A stretch of DNA of 64,000 nucleotides from Maritimibacter sp. 55A14 (GTDB lineage: Bacteria; Pseudomonadota; Alphaproteobacteria; Rhodobacterales; Rhodobacteraceae): contig NZ_QEYE01000019.1 of NCBI RefSeq assembly GCF_003122205.1, positions 1-64,000 on the forward strand, read 5' to 3'. Position numbers and translations under genes: made by a program. The notes below the pieces were generated by a model that was not told the origin of the DNA, did no database searches, and saw only the letters and a program-made list of their open reading frames with translations. Position 1 is the first letter of the stretch; every line of letters begins with the position of its first letter. Shown piece after piece: positions 1-8,035 of this stretch.

Positions 1-93
1 TACAACACCAGACGACCCCACAGTGCCTTGGGCTACCGCCCACCGGCCCCGGAAACCATCCTGCCAATGGACCAGAGGCCGATCATGCACTAA
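1..93 (+). CDS. IS3-family transposase, C-terminal fragment (cut by window edge)
   Basis: Reading frame 1 gives YNTRRPHSALGYRPPAPE followed by 12 residues and a TAA stop. The N-x-x-RPHSALGYRPPAPE signature is typical of the C-terminus of IS3-type and related integrase-fold transposases. Only the last 30 residues lie in the window, so the catalytic DDE residues cannot be seen. The IS3 assignment rests on this tail; an IS481-type relative is the main alternative. Confidence 0.75.
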   Translation, partial: YNTRRPHSALGYRPPAPETILPMDQRPIMH

Positions 94-127
94 CACTCAA
101 ACCGGACCACTCAGGTGGGGCTGGTCA
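1..127 (+). mobile_element. Right end of an IS3-family insertion sequence (left part outside window)
   Basis: The window opens inside an insertion sequence. The last 30 codons of a DDE transposase are readable at 1-93, followed by about 34 bp of non-coding terminal sequence. The element stops inside a chemotaxis response-regulator gene, whose reading frame is intact up to about position 128 (minus strand) and then hits a stop supplied by the IS. The exact outer base cannot be fixed without the other end and the target duplication. Confidence 0.7.
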
Positions 128-178
128 GGTTGACATGTCGTCAACCACAAGAATGTGAATTTTGTCCTTCAGACTCAT
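125..178 (-). pseudogene. Chemotaxis response regulator, first 17 codons only, truncated by the IS
   Basis: The minus strand reads MSLKDKIHILVVDDMST and then a stop contributed by the IS end. The VVDD motif is the acidic pocket at the start of a CheY-like receiver domain, and it follows cheR as expected for cheY or cheB in alphaproteobacterial che operons. The ATG lies inside the 3' end of cheR, so the gene was translationally coupled. The phosphoacceptor aspartate and all later parts are missing, so this copy is non-functional. Whether it was cheB or a second cheY cannot be told from 17 residues. Confidence 0.7.
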
Positions 179-1078
179 CGGTTTTCTCCGTTGATATGCC
201 CGACCGCCGGGCCGGTTCGGACCGGCCGTCAACAACCCTGAACGCCCCGGCCGCATCCTGATCGAAACGGGTCACAAGTTCCTTGGGCAAAGCTTCGGAA
301 TGCCCGATGTAAAGCACGCCAGCCGTCTGCAGCCGGTCGGCAAAGCGCCGCCACAGTCGCGTCTGCGTCTGTTCGTCGAAGTAGATTGCAACGTTGCGGC
401 ACATGATGGCGTCGAACCTGCCGTGGAACGGCCAATCCGCGTCCAGGTTCAACCGGCGAAATGCAATCAGGTCGCGCGCGGCCTGGCAAACGCGGGCCAA
501 GCCGGCGGGGGGCATCTTCATGGTCGAAGAACCGCTTGCCCTGCTCGTCCGGAAGCTGCGCCAGGGTCGCCACGGGATAGAGTCCGGCCTGCGCTGCTGC
601 CAGCGCGGATTTGTCGATATCGGTGGCCAGAATCCGGAGATCGAGTTTTTTTTGCATCAGGGCAGGCTTGCAGCACACGAAAGGCGAGGTCGTAAGCCTC
701 TTCCCCGGTGGAACATCCCGCCGACCAGATCCTGGCGCGCCCGCCACCGCGCGCGGTTCGCAGCAACTCGGGCAGGACCTTTTCGGTCAGATGCGTGAAA
801 TGATGCGACTCGCGGTTGAACCGCGTCATATTGGTGGTGAGGGCGGAAATGAACTCATCCTGCTCATCGGCATTGTCCGGCTCCGCCAGCGCGGCGCAAT
901 ACGAACCGATCGACCTGTATCCCAGTGCATTCAGCCATTTGTTCAGCCGACCCGATACCATTGCCCGTTTGCCGGGGTTGAGGTTTATACCCGCTATCCG
1001 CTTCAGAAGTTCAGCGACTTGGGCAAACTCGCGCGGGGTGATCAGGCCCGCTGCATCATCATGGCGGTTTTCCGTCAT
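141..1078 (-). pseudogene. cheR: CheR-type MCP methyltransferase with two frameshifts
   Basis: CheR methylates glutamates of chemoreceptors using S-adenosylmethionine. The sequence is spread over three frames. An N-terminal part (1078 to about 653) holds the all-alpha domain and the SAM motif WSAGCSTGEEAYDLA. A middle part (about 646 to 513) reads LDLRILATDIDKSALAAA. A C-terminal part (about 506 to 141) holds FDAIMCRNVAIYFD and YIGHSE. The frame changes fall in an 8-base run (646-653) and a 6-base run (507-512). The total of 938 bp equals 312 codons plus 2 bases, exactly what two single-base insertions would give in a normal-length CheR. The start overlaps the cheW stop (ATGA). True decay or homopolymer sequencing error cannot be separated here. 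Confidence 0.85.
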
Positions 1079-1545
1079 GCGTCCGGCCGCGCCGCCTGCG
1101 GCAGCACTTCCCGCACATCGATGGCGCGCACCAGTTTGTCATCCACGGAATGAACGCCACGCAGGAAGGCCTGGGTCCGCGCAGACGACACATCGGGCGC
1201 GACCTGCATTTCGGCCTCGTCTACCGTGATGATGTCGGACACACCGTCAACCAGGAAACCTACGACCTTTTCGTCGATCTGCGCGATGATGATGACATGC
1301 CGTTCGCCTGGTTCCGTCTTGCCGAAACCAAGCCGCAACGACAGGTCGACTACCGGCAGGACAGTGCCGCGCAGGTTCATCATGCCAACGACGAATTCCG
1401 GCGCATGCGGCAGCGTGGTGGTGCTGGTCCAGCCCCGGATTTCCAGCACATGCGAAATCTCGATGCAGAAATCCTGTTCCTCGACCGTGAAACACACAAT
1501 CTCGACGCGGCGGGTGGATTTCGTATCCATATCGTTGTCATGCAT
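1075..1545 (-). CDS. cheW: Chemotaxis coupling protein CheW
   Basis: CheW links chemoreceptors to the histidine kinase CheA in the polar signalling array. The 156-residue product is one CheW domain: a start such as VEIVCFTVEEQDFCIEI, then LRGTVLPVVDL and the region VGFLVDGVSDIITV, all characteristic of the family. The ATG at 1545 lies inside the end of cheA (an 8-bp ATGCATGA overlap), so it was preferred to an upstream in-frame start that would overlap cheA by 74 bp. The stop overlaps the cheR start by 4 bp. Length and motifs look intact, unlike the downstream genes of the operon. Confidence 0.93.
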   Translation of the reverse strand: MHDNDMDTKSTRRVEIVCFTVEEQDFCIEISHVLEIRGWTSTTTLPHAPEFVVGMMNLRGTVLPVVDLSLRLGFGKTEPGERHVIIIAQIDEKVVGFLVDGVSDIITVDEAEMQVAPDVSSARTQAFLRGVHSVDDKLVRAIDVREVLPQAARPDA

Positions 1546-3673
1546 GAAACGCGTCTCCTGTGACGTTCGGCGCGGGTCGGTCGGCCGCACCACTCTTGAC
1601 GGGCAAGGCAATCATCTGGTCGGTATCGACGATGAGGGCTATTTTTCCGTCGCCCAGGATCGTGGCCGCGGCGATGCCGGGAATGCTTTGGTAATTCTGC
1701 TCCAGCCCCTTGATCACCACCTCCCGCTGTTCCGCTATCGCGTCCACGGTCAGGGCCGACCGGCGGCCCGAGTCGCCCTCGATCAGCAGCAGGGACTGCT
1801 GTTCGATGCAACCGGCGCCGTCACGGTATCCGAGCGCCGCCCCCAGATCGGTGATCGGCACAAGCTCGTTATCCAGTGCGAGTACGCGGTCGCCGTCGCA
1901 CAATGTGTGGATACGCGCCTGTCCGGGTTGCAGCATTTCCCGCAGCGGAAGGGTGGGCACGATCAAGGACTGGTCGGCCACCCGCACGAGCATGCCTTCG
2001 AGCACCGCCAGTGTCAGCGGCAGTGAAATCGTCACGGAGGTGCCGTTGCCAGGTTCCGATTGCAAGCTGACGCGTCCGCCCAATGCCTGGATCTCGTTGC
2101 GCACGACATCCATGCCGACGCCGCGGCCCGAGAGGTTGGATACCTCGCTTGCGGTGGAAAACCCGGGCCGGAACAATAGGTTGTCGATATCTGGATCCGT
2201 AAGATCGTCTTCCAGTCGGATCATGCCCTTTTCTTCGGCGATCTGGCGCACCCTTGCGCGGTCGATGCCCGCGCCGTCATCCCTGAGCGTGATCACCACG
2301 CGCCCCGACCGATGGGCCGCTTCAAGCGTAACCGTGCCACGTTCATCCTTGCCCGCAGCGCGCCGTTTCTCCGGCACCTCGAGCCCGTGGTCTATGGCAT
2401 TTCGGATCATGTGGGTCAGCGGTTCGACAAGGCGTTCCGTGACAGTCTTGTCTACTTCCGTGGCGTCACCGATAGTGACCAACCGGGCCGACTTCCCGGC
2501 TTCCCTCGATGTTTCCCGCACGATTCTGGACATGCGTTGAAACAGGCTCCGGACCGGTTGAGCGCGGATCGCCATCACGCTTTCCTGGATTGCGCCCGAC
2601 AGTTGCTTGAACTGATTCATCGCCTCATCGACGCGGCCGTTGGCCGAGTGAGGCAACTCATCCATGGACTGGCGCAGCATGGCCTCGGCTATGACCAGTT
2701 CGCCCACCAGGTTGATCAACCGGTCGACCCGCTGAAGATCGACGCGTATGGTGCTGGAACGGGCAGCCTGTGTCTTCCTTGTACCGGCGGCGGGGTCGAC
2801 CACAGTCAGCACGCCCTGACCCGGTCCCGCGGAAGGCGAAGGCCCCTCCGCCTCCGGGGCGCCGTCGACAAGCGCCGCCACTGCATTGTCCGGCGGCGCG
2901 GTTTCGGCGGATATCTCCAATTCACACAAGCCGTCGACGAACTCGAAAACGTCCCGGATTGCCGCCTCGTCCACCGAGTCATCGGGCACAATCCTTATTT
3001 TCCAGGACGGCGAAGGCGTGGACCACGGTGCATCCCGCAGCGGTACGATGGATGACAGATCGGCTTCGACGGTCAGATTTCCCAGGTCTTCGAGGCCGCG
3101 AAACAGCAGTGCCGGATCATGTCCGTTTGCGTAAAGTTGCGGAGTTGCCCTGAAGGTGATCACCGTCACTTCGGGGGCCGCCGGCGACAGCAATTCGTCA
3201 AGCTCCGGCAGAGCCCCGTCAACCGTCAGGGTCAACGGCTCGAACGCCGGCAGTTCTTCTTTGGCGCCCGCAGCCTCTGTAGCCGGATCGCCATCCGTTA
3301 CCCCGCTCGCGAGTTTGAGATCGCTCAGAATCGAAGCGCCCTGACCTTGCGGCACGTCGGATCCGTTTCGGGCGGCATCGACCAGGTCAGACAGATGGTC
3401 ACTGGCAGTAAAGAGCAGCGCGACGATGTTTTCGTCGGCCGTCAAGCGCCCCGCACGGACATCGTCGAGCACGTTCTCCATCGCGTGGGCGAATCCGACC
3501 AACTGGTCCAGACCGAACGCCCCGGCACCGCCCTTGATGGAATGCACGGCGCGGAACATGCTGTTGACGGTCTCTTCGTCGCCGCTGCCGTTTTCCAGGT
3601 CATCGAGCCCCGACGACAGACCTTCGAGCAGGTCGTCGCATTCCTGAAAGAACATATCATTGAGATCGTTCAT
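1538..3673 (-). CDS. cheA: Chemotaxis histidine kinase CheA
   Basis: CheA autophosphorylates on a histidine under receptor control and passes the phosphate to CheY/CheB. The 711-residue protein shows a P1 HPt domain with the phospho-acceptor in HSIKGGAGAFGL (His44). A dimerisation helix pair follows around residues 310-370. The HATPase core has an N box (HMIRNAIDHGLEVP), a G1 box (DDGAGID) and a G2 box (GRGVGMDVV), and the C-terminus is CheW-like. Length is usual for the family. It sits between cheY (9 bp upstream) and cheW (overlapping). No defect is seen in this gene, although the operon's last genes are broken. Confidence 0.95.
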   Translation of the reverse strand: MNDLNDMFFQECDDLLEGLSSGLDDLENGSGDEETVNSMFRAVHSIKGGAGAFGLDQLVGFAHAMENVLDDVRAGRLTADENIVALLFTASDHLSDLVDAARNGSDVPQGQGASILSDLKLASGVTDGDPATEAAGAKEELPAFEPLTLTVDGALPELDELLSPAAPEVTVITFRATPQLYANGHDPALLFRGLEDLGNLTVEADLSSIVPLRDAPWSTPSPSWKIRIVPDDSVDEAAIRDVFEFVDGLCELEISAETAPPDNAVAALVDGAPEAEGPSPSAGPGQGVLTVVDPAAGTRKTQAARSSTIRVDLQRVDRLINLVGELVIAEAMLRQSMDELPHSANGRVDEAMNQFKQLSGAIQESVMAIRAQPVRSLFQRMSRIVRETSREAGKSARLVTIGDATEVDKTVTERLVEPLTHMIRNAIDHGLEVPEKRRAAGKDERGTVTLEAAHRSGRVVITLRDDGAGIDRARVRQIAEEKGMIRLEDDLTDPDIDNLLFRPGFSTASEVSNLSGRGVGMDVVRNEIQALGGRVSLQSEPGNGTSVTISLPLTLAVLEGMLVRVADQSLIVPTLPLREMLQPGQARIHTLCDGDRVLALDNELVPITDLGAALGYRDGAGCIEQQSLLLIEGDSGRRSALTVDAIAEQREVVIKGLEQNYQSIPGIAAATILGDGKIALIVDTDQMIALPVKSGAADRPAPNVTGDAFHA

Positions 3674-3682
3674 CGCCTGCCC

Positions 3683-4045
3683 CTACGCCACAAGCCGTTG
3701 GATGATCGAGATCAGCTTGTCTTCGTCGAATGGCTTGACGATCCAGCCGGTGGCGCCGGCGTCCCGCGCCCTCTGTTTGAGCTGTGCGCCGGTTTCCGTC
3801 GTCAGGACAAGGATGGGCACCGCGGATACATGCCTGCCCCGCCGAACACCTTCGATGAAACCGAAGCCGTCGAGACGCGGCATGTTGATGTCCGTGATGA
3901 TCAGATCGGGATCGGTGCTTTCGAACTTTTCAAGCCCGTCCACCCCGTCTTCAGCCAGATCGACGTCGAAACCGGCATCCGCCAGCGCGGATTGCAGCAT
4001 GCTGCGCATGGTCCTGGAATCGTCAATGGCAAGTATTCGTGTCAT
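3683..4045 (-). CDS. cheY: CheY-type single-domain response regulator
   Basis: A 120-residue stand-alone receiver domain. The acidic pair Asp8-Asp9, the phospho-acceptor Asp52 (in IITDINMPRLDG), the switch threonine near residue 82 and Lys104 (in IVKPF) are all present. It probably carries the CheA signal to the flagellar motor or acts as a phosphate sink. The ATG overlaps the stop of the STAS gene (ATGA), and cheA follows after 9 bp, so the five genes form one transcription unit on the minus strand. Confidence 0.93.
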   Translation of the reverse strand: MTRILAIDDSRTMRSMLQSALADAGFDVDLAEDGVDGLEKFESTDPDLIITDINMPRLDGFGFIEGVRRGRHVSAVPILVLTTETGAQLKQRARDAGATGWIVKPFDEDKLISIIQRLVA

Positions 4046-4377
4046 TCAACATCCTCTCGGATCAGCCCATTTTCAGGAATTCCCAGCAGGGCCAGCCCCT
4101 GCAAGAAGTCCGTCGACGGTTCGACCACGCCAAAACCCAGGCCATCGGCCTGCCATTCGGACCGGGCACGCATCAGGATTTCCGCCGAAAGCGCGCTGAT
4201 GAACCGCACATTTCCAGCGTTCAGTTGCAGCGCTGCGCCGCGCCGATCGCCGATCGCCGCTGCGAGGGACTCACTCGCAGCGAAATCCAGACGTTCGGCC
4301 AATTTGATGGGAGTACCGGCAGCTTTGCCTTTCGGTGCCGTCATATCGCTCATAACCGTCCACGTGTTTGTTGCCAC
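4042..4377 (-). CDS. STAS-domain protein leading the che operon
   Basis: A 111-residue protein with the fold pattern of a STAS domain (anti-sigma antagonist/MlaB type). The central stretch LQLNAGNVRFISALSAEILM matches the usual STAS core, but the position normally held by the phosphorylatable serine cannot be assigned with confidence. Similar small STAS proteins head chemotaxis operons in many alphaproteobacteria; their role there is not well defined. The stop overlaps the cheY start. It lies at the 5' end of the operon, so the promoter should lie within 4378-4609. Confidence 0.75.
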   Translation of the reverse strand: MATNTWTVMSDMTAPKGKAAGTPIKLAERLDFAASESLAAAIGDRRGAALQLNAGNVRFISALSAEILMRARSEWQADGLGFGVVEPSTDFLQGLALLGIPENGLIREDVE

Positions 4378-4609
4378 GTGACGCTATTTCGCGGGATTTA
4401 ATAAGTCGTTACATGCCGCCGACAAAAGGGCGAAGCCGCCCGCCAGGTCTCGGACCGGGATCGGATATTCAGCTTGATCCCGGCCGCTAGCGGTCCGGAC
4501 ATGCCACGACCTGCCGCGGCGGGTGCGCGACCGGTTCAGGCCGCCTCGCCCCGGTACCCGGCAAGGCATCCTCCAAGACGCCACAGGGTATCGACACCCG
4601 CCGCTCCGG

Positions 4610-5152
4610 CTATTCCGATCCGAAAGCGTCGGTCGTAAACAGATAGTCGTCGCCATCCGCACCGACGTGACAAGCGATGCATCCGCCTGACATATCGTGA
4701 CCGACGGCACCAGCCAAGGCCATTCCGGCAGGATTCTCGTCCAGCGAACCGTCCGGCAGGTACTTGGCATAGAACCAGTTGTTGTTATCCGGATCGTAGC
4801 CGTCCTCGCGCTGGAACATGACGGTGATCGCGGCAAGATGCGCATCCGGATCGGCCAGCACGTCCTCGGCGCTCACACCTTCCGGACCATAGTTGCGTTT
4901 CACCACCAGCAAGCCGCTATGTCCATCGGCGGTGGCTTCCGAGAAGAATGTTTCGAGCTGCATGCCATGCGGCTCGGTTCCGTCATATGGCAGCGTCATG
5001 ATGGCTCCCGGACCAGCCAGCCCGGCTTCGGTCATCGCGTTCCAGACGCTTTGAGCGTCGGCGATGTCGGCCTCGGTTCCGGCGCTCTGGGCATGGAGTG
5101 TGCTCGCGGCCGAGAGCGCCGCAGCGGTCACGCTTGCAAGTATTCGGCCCAT
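4610..5152 (-). CDS. Secreted cytochrome P460-like haem protein
   Basis: A 180-residue exported protein. The N-terminus (MGRILASVTAAALSAASTLHAQS) is a Sec signal peptide. Near the C-terminus a CIACHVGADGDDYLFT segment gives the CxxCH haem-c site followed by the typical P460-family tail. P460 cytochromes bind haem through an extra lysine or similar crosslink and can oxidise hydroxylamine or detoxify NO, but many family members have no known substrate. The start at 5152 is supported by a GGAGGA sequence 8 nt upstream; an in-frame start 69 bp further up lacks one. It appears monocistronic. Confidence 0.75.
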   Translation of the reverse strand: MGRILASVTAAALSAASTLHAQSAGTEADIADAQSVWNAMTEAGLAGPGAIMTLPYDGTEPHGMQLETFFSEATADGHSGLLVVKRNYGPEGVSAEDVLADPDAHLAAITVMFQREDGYDPDNNNWFYAKYLPDGSLDENPAGMALAGAVGHDMSGGCIACHVGADGDDYLFTTDAFGSE

Positions 5153-5569
5153 TTCGTGCGTCCTCCGAATGTCATTCCGATTTGCGTTCGCGGTCAGAAT
5201 GGCGTCGGGATGAGGTCCCACACTTCAGGCAATTTTCGGCGACATTCATCATCACGTGGGGACCGTCTCGACGTCGCCATCGCCGCACGCCCTGAAACCA
5301 TACCACGGATCGGCCCAAATATGCGCGAGGGCACAGCGTTCTCTCGGAATCTTGATCGGGAAGAACGGTGGCGTCAATTCTTGGCGGCTCCTTTACTTTT
5401 CAGGCTCTTACGCAGCATCGACACGCCCCATTGCGATGCCGTTCGGCTGGAGCCGCCCACACAATCAATCCGACGCAATCGGGCAGAGCCCAAGTAAATC
5501 CACGCATGGCGAGCCGGCACCATTGTTGCAGGACGCCTAAACGGCTATATTTCCGAAAGGGAGGCGAAA
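5153..5569. other. Intergenic region, no gene seen
   Basis: About 417 bp between two divergent genes. No convincing ORF, RNA gene or terminator is visible. The ribosome-binding sites of both flanking genes lie at its ends: GGAGGA for the P460-like gene and AGGGAGG at 5557-5563 for the NfeD gene. It should hold both promoters, but no clear -35/-10 pair stands out. Confidence 0.5.
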
Positions 5570-7021
5570 GTGCCACTTTTCAAATGGTTGTGCAGTCTCC
5601 TTGCGGCCGCGATCATCGCCCTACCGGGCATCCTGCCGGCGGCCTCACAGGAGACACACAAGCGAGATACCGATCCCGTTGTGCTCATGGCGGCAATCGA
5701 AGGTCCGATCGGACCGGCGACGGTGAGACATGTCAATCGTGTCATCGGCATTGCCACGGAACGGCGCGCGGCCGCGCTCGTGCTGCGGATGAACACGCCG
5801 GGCGGTCTGGCGGACGCGATGCGCGAGATCATCTCGGGCGTGCTCGCATCTTCCGTTCCGGTGATCGGATATGTCGCGCCATCCGGGGCGCATGCAGCGA
5901 GCGCGGGCACATATATCCTCTACGCAACGCATGTCGCCGCGATGGCGCCGGGCACCAATCTTGGCGCGGCAACGCCGGTGCAACTCGACGGATTGCCAGG
6001 GGGTACACCGGGCGAGGATCGCCAGCCGCGGGACAAAGGGAAAGGCGGTTCCGAGCACCCCGAGGGCTCGGACGACGAAAGCAGTGAAACCCCACCCGCA
6101 CAGTCGCGCCCACCGGACGCGATGGCGGCGAAGGCGACCAACGATGCCGTCGCCCTGATCCGCAGCCTGGCGGAAATGCACGGGCGTAATGCCGACTGGG
6201 CCGAGCGCGCCGTGCGCGAAGCGGCCAGCCTGTCCGCGCAAGCCGCACGAGACGAGAACGTGATCGAAATCGTCGCCGCGGATGTCGATGCCCTGCTGGC
6301 CGCGGCCGATGGGCGAACCGTGGATGTCGGGGGAGCCGACTGGACCCTGGCGGTCGCCGGCCTTCCGGTCGAGGCCGTCGAGATGGACGCGATCACCCGC
6401 GTCCTCAGCGTGCTCTCGAACCCGAATGTCGCGCTGATCCTGATGATGATCGGCATATACGGGCTGATCTTCGAATTCTGGAATCCGGGCGCCGTGGTGC
6501 CCGGTGTCGTGGGTGCCATCAGCCTGGTGATCGGGCTCTATGCGCTCAATCAGTTGCCGCTGGATTACGCGGGGCTGGCGCTGATCGGGCTCGGCATCGC
6601 GTTCATGGTCGTCGAGGCGCTGACGCCGACCTTCGGCATCCTTGGCATCGGCGGCGTCGTGGCCTTCGTGGTCGGGGCGTCGATGCTCGTCGATACGGAC
6701 GTTCCCGCCTATCAGATCTCGTGGTGGATGATCGGCACGATAGCCGCGGTCAGCGCCGCCGTGCTGATCCTGCTGCTGGGCTTCACGATGCGCGCCTACA
6801 GAGCCGCCCCGGTGAGCGGGCGCGCGCGAATGATCGGGGCTCCAGCGCGTGTGCTGGAATGGGACCGCGGCACAGGCTTCGTCTGGGCCGAAGGCGAACG
6901 CTGGCACGCGCGGGGCTCCGACGACCTGACCGCGGGCCAGGAGGCGCAAGTCTGCGGAGTTGATGGACTGACGCTCACCGTCGAGGCCACCACGAAGCCA
7001 CAGCCGGATCAGGGAGGTTAG
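5570..7021 (+). CDS. NfeD/ClpP-class membrane serine protease
   Basis: A 483-residue membrane protease of the NfeD1b type. It has a signal peptide (about residues 1-26) and a ClpP-like domain with MNTPGG and the nucleophile region SGAHAASAGTY (probable Ser111). A lysine in the AAKATNDAVA segment is the likely partner. Four or more membrane helices follow from about residue 285, and a C-terminal OB-like NfeD domain ends the protein. The start is GTG at 5570, 6 nt after AGGGAGG. It lies 2 bp upstream of a slipin gene; such pairs are a known functional unit in which the protease cleaves the stomatin-like partner or helps control membrane quality. A low-complexity insert (about residues 140-175) is rich in Gly, Asp, Glu and Ser. 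Confidence 0.88.
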   Translation: MPLFKWLCSLLAAAIIALPGILPAASQETHKRDTDPVVLMAAIEGPIGPATVRHVNRVIGIATERRAAALVLRMNTPGGLADAMREIISGVLASSVPVIGYVAPSGAHAASAGTYILYATHVAAMAPGTNLGAATPVQLDGLPGGTPGEDRQPRDKGKGGSEHPEGSDDESSETPPAQSRPPDAMAAKATNDAVALIRSLAEMHGRNADWAERAVREAASLSAQAARDENVIEIVAADVDALLAAADGRTVDVGGADWTLAVAGLPVEAVEMDAITRVLSVLSNPNVALILMMIGIYGLIFEFWNPGAVVPGVVGAISLVIGLYALNQLPLDYAGLALIGLGIAFMVVEALTPTFGILGIGGVVAFVVGASMLVDTDVPAYQISWWMIGTIAAVSAAVLILLLGFTMRAYRAAPVSGRARMIGAPARVLEWDRGTGFVWAEGERWHARGSDDLTAGQEAQVCGVDGLTLTVEATTKPQPDQGG

Positions 7022-7023
7022 AC

Positions 7024-7809
7024 ATGCAATTCGATTTCGCGTTCTTCGACTGGATCTTGCAGCTTTTCGGCATTCTGCTGATAGTTCTGGTCCTCTACTA
7101 TGCCATCTTCATCTTCCGGGAATACGAGCGCGGTGTCGTGTTCACGCTCGGTCGGTTCACGCGGGTCTCCGGACCGGGCTTCGTGCTCCTGATCCCCTTC
7201 GTGCAGCAGGTGGTGCGCACCGATCTCAGGATGTATGTCGAAGACGTGCCGACCCAGGACGTGATCAGCCGCGACAATGTGTCGGTCAAGGTCAATGCGG
7301 TGATCTATTTCCGCATCGTCGATCCGCAGCGCGCCATCATCAACGTCGCCGATTTCCGCGCCGCAGTCAGCCAGCTGGCCCAGACCACCCTGCGCTCGGT
7401 TCTGGGCAAGCATGAACTCGACGAGATGCTGGCCGAGCGCGACAAGCTCAACGCTGATATCCAGGAGATCCTCGATCGCCAGACGGATGCCTGGGGCATC
7501 AAGGTCGCGAATGTGGAGATCAAGCATGTGGATATAGACGAAAGCATGGTGCGCGCGATCGCCAAACAGGCCGAGGCCGAGCGGATTCGGCGCGCGCGGG
7601 TGATCAACGCCGAAGGCGAACAGCAGGCCGCAACCAAACTGGTCGAAGCCGGCAAGATGCTCGCCGCCCAGCCCAACGCGATGCAGTTGAGGTATTTCAA
7701 TGCGCTCAACGATATCGCAACGGACAAGACCCACACAGTGATATTCCCCCTCCCGATCGATCTGCTTCCGATACGGACCAGGGGACCGGGGGACGGTTCT
7801 GGTGAATGA
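7024..7809 (+). CDS. Slipin (SPFH/band 7 stomatin-like membrane protein)
   Basis: A 261-residue slipin with one N-terminal membrane helix (about residues 8-28) and an SPFH domain. FREYERGVVFTLGRF, PGFVLLIPF and DNVSVKVNAVIYFRI are classic slipin sequences. An Ala/Glu-rich coiled region (AKQAEAERIRRARVINAEGE) follows for oligomerisation. It forms large membrane-domain complexes and is the expected partner and substrate of the NfeD protease encoded 2 bp upstream. A GGAGG site 7 nt before the ATG overlaps the end of the protease gene, which supports coupled expression. Confidence 0.92.
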   Translation: MQFDFAFFDWILQLFGILLIVLVLYYAIFIFREYERGVVFTLGRFTRVSGPGFVLLIPFVQQVVRTDLRMYVEDVPTQDVISRDNVSVKVNAVIYFRIVDPQRAIINVADFRAAVSQLAQTTLRSVLGKHELDEMLAERDKLNADIQEILDRQTDAWGIKVANVEIKHVDIDESMVRAIAKQAEAERIRRARVINAEGEQQAATKLVEAGKMLAAQPNAMQLRYFNALNDIATDKTHTVIFPLPIDLLPIRTRGPGDGSGE

Positions 7810-7955
7810 GACCAATCGCGACTGGTCTGGCCCGATGGATTCCGGATGACGCGCCGATGCGATCCGTGAAGGTCGCGCCCCTATAGATCCGGCTGCACCG
7901 AATTATCCTGTCGGGGCGCACGGCATCTGTAAGGCTCGGCCGGCCGGGATGTCGC

Positions 7956-8011
7956 TTCCTGCAAAAGGATATCGCATTCCTGCAAGCGGTCTGATGCGGG
8001 TGATATCACCC
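7956..8011 (+). promoter_or_regulatory. Candidate operator region upstream of the MttB-family gene
   Basis: Two direct copies of TTCCTGCAA lie at 7956-7964 and 7977-7985, spaced 21 bp (two helical turns), the usual geometry for AraC/GlxA-type activators. A perfect 14-bp palindrome, GGGTGATATCACCC, follows at 7998-8011, 24 bp before the ATG. The assignment as a binding site is inference from geometry only. Two GlxA/AraC-type regulators are encoded elsewhere in the window. Confidence 0.45.
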
Positions 8012-8035
8012 TGTGTCGAACTTGGAGGGAACAGG

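Noticed and set aside
4384-4845. Minus-strand 153-codon ORF overlapping the P460-like gene
   Set aside because: It is a shifted-frame reading of the P460-like gene, with arginine/serine-rich sequence and no domain.
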